DNA from: Streptococcus pseudopneumoniae
GTDB lineage: Bacteria; Bacillota; Bacilli; Lactobacillales; Streptococcaceae
DNA length: 64,000 nucleotides
Assembly: GCF_001068775.1 (NCBI RefSeq)
Contig: NZ_JWAJ01000099.1
Coordinates: 1 to 64,000, forward strand
Reading direction: 5' to 3'
The position numbers were made by a program, and so were the translations under genes. Every line of letters starts with the position of its first letter. The stretch's first letter is position 1. The notes below the pieces were generated by a model. It was not told the origin of the DNA, ran no database searches, and saw only the letters and a program-made list of their open reading frames with translations. Shown one piece after another: positions 57,442-64,000 of this stretch.

Positions 57442-57470
57442 AAAGGTCGGATTTTATTCCGACTTTTTTG
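57442..57470 (+). terminator. Terminator of the CPBP gene
   Basis: A 10-bp stem AAAGGTCGGA (57442-57451, one wobble) / TCCGACTTTT (57458-57467) with loop TTTTAT, continued by TTTG. Confidence 0.75.
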
Positions 57471-57524
57471 ATATGGGACAGGTTAAAATTAGGGCTTTAT
57501 ATCAATCTGTTTTGACTTAAAAAA

Positions 57525-57533
57525 TGATATAAT
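57525..57533 (+). promoter_or_regulatory. Extended -10 promoter of rexBA
   Basis: TGATATAAT at 57525-57533 is an extended -10, with TTGACT too close upstream to be a good -35. Transcription should begin around 57540. Confidence 0.6.
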
Positions 57534-57565
57534 AAAAGGTAATGACAAAAACAAATGAGGCAGAG

Positions 57566-60500
57566 ATGAAACTACTTTATACCGATATTCGGACTTCTTT
57601 GACAGAAATCCTAACCAAGGAGGCTCAAGGACTGGTAGCCCAAGGCAAACGAGTCTTTTATATCGCTCCTAACTCTCTTTCTTTTGAAAAGGAACGTGCC
57701 GTGCTGGAGTGCTTGAGTCAGCAGGCTTCTTTTGCTATTACAGTCACGCGCTTCGCCCAAATGGCTCGTTATCTGGTTTTAAATGATATTCCTGAGAGGT
57801 CAAGTCTCGATGATATCGGTCTTGGTATGGCTTTCTACAAATGTCTGTCCGAGATTGATCCGAAGGATTTACGTGTTTACGGAGCTATTAAGCAAGATTC
57901 GCAGTTCATCCAGCAACTGATTGAGATTTATCATGAAATTTCAACTGCAAAGATGAGTTTTTTGGACTTGGAAAGTTTGACAGATGCTGATAAACGCTCT
58001 GATTTACTCTTGATTTTTGAAAAGATAACAGCTTATTTAAATCAAGGTCAAGTTTCACAAGGAAGTTCATTATCCTATCTGATTGATGCTATCGAAGAAA
58101 ACAAGGTAAGTAGTGATTTTAGTAAGATTGCTCTAATCATTGATGGTTTTACCCGTTTTTCTGCAGAAGAGGAGCACCTAGTGGATTTGCTTCATCGTAA
58201 GGGTGTTGAGATTATTATAGGCGTATATGCGACTAAGAAAGCCTATAATAGCCCTTTTAGTGAAGGGAACCTCTACCAAGCCAGTGTTGAGTTTTTACGT
58301 CATTTAGCTTTTAAATATCAGACCAAGGCAGAAGATGCATGTCAAGAACATGAAAAACAAGATGCCTTTGCTAAAGCGTCAAAACTTCTCGAAAGTGCCT
58401 ATGATTTTTCTAAAATCAGCTTAGACGTGAATGACGAAGATAGAAAGGACTTGCAAATCTGGTCTTGTCTGACACAAAAAGAAGAGCTGGAGCTAGTTGC
58501 TCGTAGTATTCGCCAGAAATTGCACCAAAATCCAGAACTAAGCTACAAAAATTTTCGTATCTTATTAGGAGACGTAGAGTCTTATAAACTGTCCTTGCAG
58601 ACAATTTTTAATCAATATCAGATCCCTTTCTATCTGGGTAAAAGTGAGTCTATGGCTCATCATCCTTTGACTCAATTTGTAGAATCCGTGGGACGTCTCA
58701 AACGATACAATTTCCGTCAGGAAGATTTGATTAATCTCCTACGCACTGGATTGTATACCGACCTTACTCAAGAGGAAATCGATAGCTTTGAACAATATAT
58801 CCGCTATTTAGGTATTGATGGTCTTTCTAACTTTAAACAAGAATTTACAAAAAATCATCATGGAAAATTTGATTTAGAAAAATTAAATAAGCTTCGTGTT
58901 CGTGTTCTAGATCCATTAGAAACTTTATTAACCAGTCGTAAGCAAAAGACTGAAAATATTCTTACAAAGTGGAACAACTTTTTGAAGGATTCCTTTGTGA
59001 CTAAGCAACTGCAAATCTTATCTGAAACAATGGAAGCGGCAGAACAAGAAAGACAAGAGGAGGTCTGGAAAGCATTTTGCCACGTAATGGAGCAATTTGC
59101 TACGGTATTTGAAGGTTCTCTGGTTACTTTAGATGATTTTTTGGCACTTCTTCATTCAGGGATGTCCTTATCAAATTACCGTACAATCCCAGCAACAGTA
59201 GATACTGTTCTGGTGCAAAGTTATGATTTGATTGCACCCTTGACATCTGATTATATCTATGCACTTGGCTTAACTCAAGATCACTTACCAAAAATTAGCC
59301 AAAATACTAGTCTTTTGAGCGATGAAGAAAGAGAAGTGCTAAACCAAGCAACTCAAGAAGGTTCACAATTACTGATTGCAAGTCAAGAGAATCTCAAGAA
59401 GAATCGCTATACCATGCTTTCTTTGGTCAATTCTGCTAGGAAGGAATTGGTATTATCAGCACCAAGTTTACTCAATGAAAATGAGAGTAAAGAGTCAGTT
59501 TATCTGAAAGAATTGCAGGATTTTGGTTTTAGCAAGATTGAAAAGAGAATCGATCGAAAAAACCTATCAAAGGATGATATTGGTTCTTATCACAGTCTTT
59601 TGTCTAGTCTTGTTGCTTATCACCAGCAAGGTGAGATGGAAACAAGTGAGCAAGACTTAACCTTTGTCAAAGTTTTAGCCCGTGTTATGGGTAAAAAGTT
59701 GGAGGGTAAAGGTCTGGATAATCCAGTTCTGCCTACAAGTCCACGAAGTAAGACTTTAGCAGCAGATACTTTAGATGCCTTGTATCCTCAAGGTCAGGAT
59801 TTCTATCTATCAACTTCTGGATTAACAGAGTTTTATCGTAATGAATATAGCTATTACCTTCGTTATGTCTTAGGGTTGCAGGAAGAATTGCGTCTTAAAC
59901 CGGATGCAAGAAGTCACGGGAATTTCTTGCATCGTATTTTTGAGCGGGCATTGAAAATGCCGAGCGATGAATCCTTTGATCGACGTTTAGAGCAAGCAAT
60001 CTCTGAAACCAGTCAAGAGCGAGAATTTCAAGCGATTTATCAAGAAAGTTTGGAAGCCCAATTAATCAAGGAAGTTCTTTTGGATGTTGCTCGTGCAACT
60101 GGGCACATTCTTCGTCACAATTCTGAAATTGAAACAATTCAGGAAGAAGCAGTCTTTGGTGGTAAGGAACAAGCTTTTGTTCAGTTAGAAAACGGCAGAA
60201 ATGTCTATGTCCGTGGTAAAGTCGACCGTATAGATCGCTTAAAGACAAGTGATGCTATTGGTGTTGTTGATTACAAATCCTCTCTAACTCAGTTTAACTT
60301 CCCTCTCTTTTATAACGGCCTTAATTCACAATTACCAACCTATCTAGCTGCTCTTAAGAAAGAAGGAAATACCGACTTCTTTGGTGCTATGTATTTAGAG
60401 ATGGCTGAGCCAGTTCAGTCCTTACAAACTGTTAAAACTCTTTCAAAGGCTTTAGCAGAAACGACTAAGAGTATGAAATATCAAGGGCTATTTCTCGAAA

Positions 60501-60817
60501 AAGAGATAAAGAACCTTGGGGAACTTTACAATAAGAACAAGACCTATCAGTTGTCTGATGAGGAATTCCAGTTATTGCTGGACTATAACGCCCTTATCTA
60601 TAAGAAAGCAGCAGAGAAGATTTTATCTGGTAGATTTGCTATCAATCCCTATACAGAAGACGGCAGAAGTATTGCCCCATATGTTCAACAATATCAAGCT
60701 ATTACAGGTTTTGAAGCCAATTACCATCTAGGTCAGGCTAGATTGTTAGATAAGGTTGCTAAGAGCAATGCCAAGGAAGCATGGTTTAATAAAATCAGAG
60801 AGGAGTTGGAGCGATGA
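57566..60817 (+). CDS. rexB: ATP-dependent exonuclease/nuclease subunit RexB (AddB)
   Basis: A 1083-residue subunit of RexAB, the Gram-positive counterpart of RecBCD that processes double-strand breaks. The N-terminus starts [20 protein letters not shown], followed by a helicase-like region. The C-terminal nuclease domain has the D...ExK-type motif GVVDYKSS (about residue 907) with RGKVDRIDR and an [12 protein letters not shown] segment. I chose ATG 57566 after GAGG (57557-57560); an ATG at 57542 eight codons upstream is possible. It overlaps rexA by four bases. Confidence 0.95.
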   Translation: MKLLYTDIRTSLTEILTKEAQGLVAQGKRVFYIAPNSLSFEKERAVLECLSQQASFAITVTRFAQMARYLVLNDIPERSSLDDIGLGMAFYKCLSEIDPKDLRVYGAIKQDSQFIQQLIEIYHEISTAKMSFLDLESLTDADKRSDLLLIFEKITAYLNQGQVSQGSSLSYLIDAIEENKVSSDFSKIALIIDGFTRFSAEEEHLVDLLHRKGVEIIIGVYATKKAYNSPFSEGNLYQASVEFLRHLAFKYQTKAEDACQEHEKQDAFAKASKLLESAYDFSKISLDVNDEDRKDLQIWSCLTQKEELELVARSIRQKLHQNPELSYKNFRILLGDVESYKLSLQTIFNQYQIPFYLGKSESMAHHPLTQFVESVGRLKRYNFRQEDLINLLRTGLYTDLTQEEIDSFEQYIRYLGIDGLSNFKQEFTKNHHGKFDLEKLNKLRVRVLDPLETLLTSRKQKTENILTKWNNFLKDSFVTKQLQILSETMEAAEQERQEEVWKAFCHVMEQFATVFEGSLVTLDDFLALLHSGMSLSNYRTIPATVDTVLVQSYDLIAPLTSDYIYALGLTQDHLPKISQNTSLLSDEEREVLNQATQEGSQLLIASQENLKKNRYTMLSLVNSARKELVLSAPSLLNENESKESVYLKELQDFGFSKIEKRIDRKNLSKDDIGSYHSLLSSLVAYHQQGEMETSEQDLTFVKVLARVMGKKLEGKGLDNPVLPTSPRSKTLAADTLDALYPQGQDFYLSTSGLTEFYRNEYSYYLRYVLGLQEELRLKPDARSHGNFLHRIFERALKMPSDESFDRRLEQAISETSQEREFQAIYQESLEAQLIKEVLLDVARATGHILRHNSEIETIQEEAVFGGKEQAFVQLENGRNVYVRGKVDRIDRLKTSDAIGVVDYKSSLTQFNFPLFYNGLNSQLPTYLAALKKEGNTDFFGAMYLEMAEPVQSLQTVKTLSKALAETTKSMKYQGLFLEKEIKNLGELYNKNKTYQLSDEEFQLLLDYNALIYKKAAEKILSGRFAINPYTEDGRSIAPYVQQYQAITGFEANYHLGQARLLDKVAKSNAKEAWFNKIREELER

Positions 60818-63800
60818 AATTTTTATCCCAAGAAGAGATTGAAGCCTTGCAAGTAGCAGAAGCTCAGTCTAACAAGAAACCCAAGAAAACAGCTGAGCAA
60901 ATTCAAGCTATCTATAGTTCTGGTCAAAACATTCTTGTTTCAGCTTCAGCTGGCTCAGGGAAAACCTTTGTCATGGCTGAACGAATTCTTGACCAACTAG
61001 CGCGTGGTGTTGAGATTCGCCAACTCTTTATCTCAACCTTTACGGTAAAGGCAGCAACCGAGTTAAAAGAACGCTTGGAAAAGAAAATCAGCCAACAAAT
61101 CCAAGAAACGAAAGATGTGGAACTAAAAAAACACCTCGGCAGACAATTAGCTGATTTACCAAACGCTGCGATCGGGACCATGGACTCTTTTACTCAGAAG
61201 TTCCTAACCAAACATGGCTATCTTCTCGACCTTGCACCAAACTTCCGCATTCTTCAGAATGAAAGTGAGCAACTCCTCTTAAAAAACGAAGTTTTTCGGC
61301 AGGTTTTTGAAAAACACTACCAAGGTAAAGAACAAGAACAGTTTAGTCAGCTGGTCAAGAACTTTGCAGGTAGAAGCAAGGATGCGCGTGGATTGCGTAA
61401 ACAGGTCTACATGATTTATGACTTTTTGCAATCTACAAGTAATCCTCAGGCTTGGCTAGAAAATTCCTTTCTAAAAGGCTTTGAAGAGGCTGATTTTACA
61501 GTTTCCAAAGAAAAACTCGCAGATGCTATAAAAGAAAAACTTTGGGATTTAGAAAGTTTCTTCCGTTACCATTTAGAGAATGATGCCAAGGAATTTGGAA
61601 AAGCAGCCTACTTAGAATCTGTCCAACAAGTTCTTGATGAAATTGGAGCTTTAACCAACGAATCAACTTTTAATCAATATCAAGAAGTTCTAGAGCGAGT
61701 TGTAAGTATTTCTAAGGATAAGGGTGGCCGTGCTCTTACAAATGCTAGTCGCAAGGCTGAACTCCAAGCTCTAAAAGAAGCGTACAACCAAGAGAGAAAA
61801 GACAAGTTTGAAAAGCTGAACGCATTAAATGACCAAATTACTTTATTGAAATTCCAGGAAGAATATCATCAAGAGTCTTGGGACTTGGCTAAGACTTTCC
61901 AAGTTTTCATGAGAGATTTTGTTGTAGCTTATCGACAACGTAAACGTGAAGAAAACGCCTTTGAATTTGCGGATATTAGCCACTATACGATTGATATTTT
62001 GGAAAACTACCCTCAGGTTCGTCGAGAATACCAGGAACGCTTCCACGAAGTCATGGTCGATGAGTACCAAGATACCAACCACATCCAGGAAAGAATGCTG
62101 GAACTCCTCTCAAACGGTCATAATCGTTTTATGGTAGGAGATATTAAGCAGTCCATTTATCGTTTCAGACAAGCAGACCCACAGATTTTCAATGAAAAAT
62201 TTCATAGCTTTGCTCAAGATGGCAAAGAAGCTCAGTTAATTCTGCTTAAAGAAAATTTCCGTAGTAGTTCAGAAGTTCTTAATGCTACTAATGACGTCTT
62301 TAAACATCTTATGGACGAGGAAGTTGGAGAGATTACTTATGATGGTATGCATCAACTTGTTTTCGGAAATACTGATTTAAAATCAAATCCAGAAAATACA
62401 GCAGAAGTCCTCTTGTATGATAAGAATGAAGATGGCGATACTGATGACGAAGAAAATCTTACAACCAACAAACTGACTGGCGAAATGCGGATGGTCATAA
62501 AGGAGATATTGCATCTTCATAATGATAAAGGTATTCCTTTCAAGGACATTGCTCTCTTGACTGCCAGCAGAAGTCGCAATGACCAGGTTTTACTTGCTTT
62601 GTCGGAATATGGGATACCAGTTAAAACTGATGGCGCTCAAAACAATTATTTGCAATCTTTAGAAGTGCAGGTTATGTTGGATACTCTTCGTGTCATCCAT
62701 AATCCTCTTCAAGATTTCGCTTTAGTAGCTCTGATGAAGTCTCCAATGTTTAGTTTTGACGAGGATGAATTGGCTCGATTAGCCCTTCAGAAATCTGAGG
62801 ATAAGGTTCAAGAAAACTTTTATGAGAAACTAGTCAATGCTCAAGCACAAACTAGCCTCCATAAGGATTTAATCAAGTCTGAATTACTTAAAAAGTTAGA
62901 CTTGTTCATGGAAACTATTGATGCTTGGCGTTTGTTCTCAAAAACTCATTCGCTTTATGACCTCGTTTGGAAAATCTATAGCGAACGTTTCTACTATGAT
63001 TATGTTGGTGCTTTGCCAAATGGACAGGCCAGACAGGCAAATCTCTACGCCCTTGCCCTAAGAGCCGATCAGTTTGAAAAGAGTAATTTTAAAGGCTTAT
63101 CACGTTTCATAACTATGATTGATCAAGTCTTGGAAGCTCAGCATGATATTGCCAATGTCGCTGTGGCACCACCTAAGGATGCCGTGGAGCTTATGAGTAT
63201 TCATAAGAGTAAGGGGCTTGAGTTCCCATATGTCTTTATCCTTAATATTGATCAGCAATTTAACAAGCAAGATTCCATGTCTGAAGTTATCCTAAGTCGT
63301 AAAAATGGCCTTGGGCTTAAGTATATTGCTAGAGTAGCTACAAATGCCAAAGAGGAATATGTTCCATCTACGATTAAGTTATCGATTCCAAGCTTGACTT
63401 ATACTCAAAATGAGGAAGAGCTACAATTAGCAAGTTATTCTGAACTCATGCGTCTGCTTTATGTAGCCATGACGCGAGCTGAGGAAAAACTCTATCTAGT
63501 TGGAAAGGGATCACGAGAAAAGTTGGAGTCTAAAGAATATCCGACAAATGGAAAAGGTCTTTTGACTCGAGAAACTAGACTAGATGCTACTAATTTCCAA
63601 GATTGGATTTGGGCCATTTACCAAGCATTTACGAAAGAGGATTTGCACTTCACTGTACGTTTTGAGGGTGAAGAAGACTTAACCAAGGAAGTAATCGGAG
63701 TCTTGGAAAATAAAAGCCAGCTTCAAGATCAATCCCAAGCAGATAACCGTCAATCTGATACCATTAAGGAAGCTTTAGAAATGCTGAAAGAAGTGGAAGT

Positions 63801-64000
63801 CTATAATCAAGTCCACCGAGCAGCAATTAATCTTCCAAGTGTTCAAACGCCAAGTCAGATTAAAAAATTCTATGAACCCGTCATGGATATGGAAGGCGTA
63901 GTAGTGGCTGGTCAAAGTCAACTAAAAGAAAGCACTGTTCAATTCAAGCTTCCTGATTTCTCTAAAACTAAGAAAGTTACTGGCGCTGAAATTGGCAGTG
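60814..64000 (+). CDS. rexA: ATP-dependent helicase/nuclease subunit RexA (AddA), 5' part
   Basis: The frame is open from ATG 60814 to the window edge (about 1062 codons), overlapping the rexB stop as ATGA. It begins [20 protein letters not shown]. Walker [18 protein letters not shown] (about residues 45-61), motif [16 protein letters not shown], motif [31 protein letters not shown] and the [15 protein letters not shown] motif are present. The C-terminal nuclease domain should lie beyond the edge; full AddA is about 1200-1220 residues. Confidence 0.93.
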   Translation, partial: MKFLSQEEIEALQVAEAQSNKKPKKTAEQIQAIYSSGQNILVSASAGSGKTFVMAERILDQLARGVEIRQLFISTFTVKAATELKERLEKKISQQIQETKDVELKKHLGRQLADLPNAAIGTMDSFTQKFLTKHGYLLDLAPNFRILQNESEQLLLKNEVFRQVFEKHYQGKEQEQFSQLVKNFAGRSKDARGLRKQVYMIYDFLQSTSNPQAWLENSFLKGFEEADFTVSKEKLADAIKEKLWDLESFFRYHLENDAKEFGKAAYLESVQQVLDEIGALTNESTFNQYQEVLERVVSISKDKGGRALTNASRKAELQALKEAYNQERKDKFEKLNALNDQITLLKFQEEYHQESWDLAKTFQVFMRDFVVAYRQRKREENAFEFADISHYTIDILENYPQVRREYQERFHEVMVDEYQDTNHIQERMLELLSNGHNRFMVGDIKQSIYRFRQADPQIFNEKFHSFAQDGKEAQLILLKENFRSSSEVLNATNDVFKHLMDEEVGEITYDGMHQLVFGNTDLKSNPENTAEVLLYDKNEDGDTDDEENLTTNKLTGEMRMVIKEILHLHNDKGIPFKDIALLTASRSRNDQVLLALSEYGIPVKTDGAQNNYLQSLEVQVMLDTLRVIHNPLQDFALVALMKSPMFSFDEDELARLALQKSEDKVQENFYEKLVNAQAQTSLHKDLIKSELLKKLDLFMETIDAWRLFSKTHSLYDLVWKIYSERFYYDYVGALPNGQARQANLYALALRADQFEKSNFKGLSRFITMIDQVLEAQHDIANVAVAPPKDAVELMSIHKSKGLEFPYVFILNIDQQFNKQDSMSEVILSRKNGLGLKYIARVATNAKEEYVPSTIKLSIPSLTYTQNEEELQLASYSELMRLLYVAMTRAEEKLYLVGKGSREKLESKEYPTNGKGLLTRETRLDATNFQDWIWAIYQAFTKEDLHFTVRFEGEEDLTKEVIGVLENKSQLQDQSQADNRQSDTIKEALEMLKEVEVYNQVHRAAINLPSVQTPSQIKKFYEPVMDMEGVVVAGQSQLKESTVQFKLPDFSKTKKVTGAEIGS

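Overview
The window looks like a chromosomal segment of a Mitis-group Streptococcus (S. mitis/oralis/infantis type; a close relative of S. pneumoniae, though no pneumococcal BOX or RUP repeats were seen). This rests on low G+C, strong AGGAGG-type ribosome binding sites, extended -10 promoters (TGnTATAAT), and gene neighbourhoods recalled from this group: coiA-pepF-O-methyltransferase-prsA, ftsW-ppc, trpXYZ, dnaG-rpoD, cpoA with its partner glycosyltransferase and obg, nrdHEF beside ptsHI, coaBC-fhs, glmU-nudix-macP-mtnN and rexBA. Several of these blocks are far apart in pneumococcus, so the window reflects a rearranged order.

Layout. 1-1210: 5' part of an IS30-type transposase running off the left edge, then a HicA/HicB toxin-antitoxin pair. 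1289-5800: competence gene coiA behind a SigX-type box, then pepF, a methyltransferase and the foldase lipoprotein prsA. 6073-10135: ftsW and ppc. 10136-12619: accessory insert with a decayed IS30 transposase tail, a secreted papain-like amidase and a membrane-anchored propeller-like protein. 12736-15787: a tryptophan T-box (specifier TGG) controlling trpXYZ, with a short Trp-containing ORF after the T-box terminator. 16068-24320: a hypothetical gene, dnaG-rpoD-sufT-like, the two glycolipid glycosyltransferases, two small membrane proteins and obg. 24356-31894 (minus): argR, pepX, an orphan lacR-type regulator, and nrdHEF behind two NrdR boxes. 32258-35022: ptsH-ptsI and udk. 35213-37012 (minus): panT-like, coaC, coaB.

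37154-39809 is the most unusual segment: an AT-rich two-gene operon inserted between the divergent coaB and fhs genes, with its own good promoter. Gene 1 is a long helical protein with a glycine/alanine-rich membrane-active-looking core. Gene 2 has a candidate PD-(D/E)XK nuclease-like motif followed by a glycine-rich membrane-type C-terminal half. It is my best candidate for an undescribed (defence, toxin or conflict) system, but its function is inference only.

39980-49345: fhs, then lysS, a histidine phosphatase, YbaK-type deacylase, DUF368 lipid-carrier translocase and GH25 lysozyme (all minus), then glmU, nudix, macP and mtnN. 49486-56570: pcrA, a SemiSWEET-like protein, an OmpR-type two-component system convergent with an ABC exporter that carries 11-bp-spaced repeats at its promoter, and a Cof-type HAD phosphatase. 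56761-57433: a CPBP protease gene whose 5' end is probably frameshifted. 57566-64000: rexB and the first ~1062 codons of rexA, which runs off the right edge.

Start codons were chosen from ribosome binding sites where the longest open frame was not the best choice (hicB, yiiX-like, dnaG, sufT-like, cpoA, ptsH, ptsI, udk, coaB, macP, pcrA, response regulator, rexB). Two genes, cpoA and coaB, have a -10 box only 6-7 bases before the start and no ribosome binding site, suggesting leaderless transcripts.
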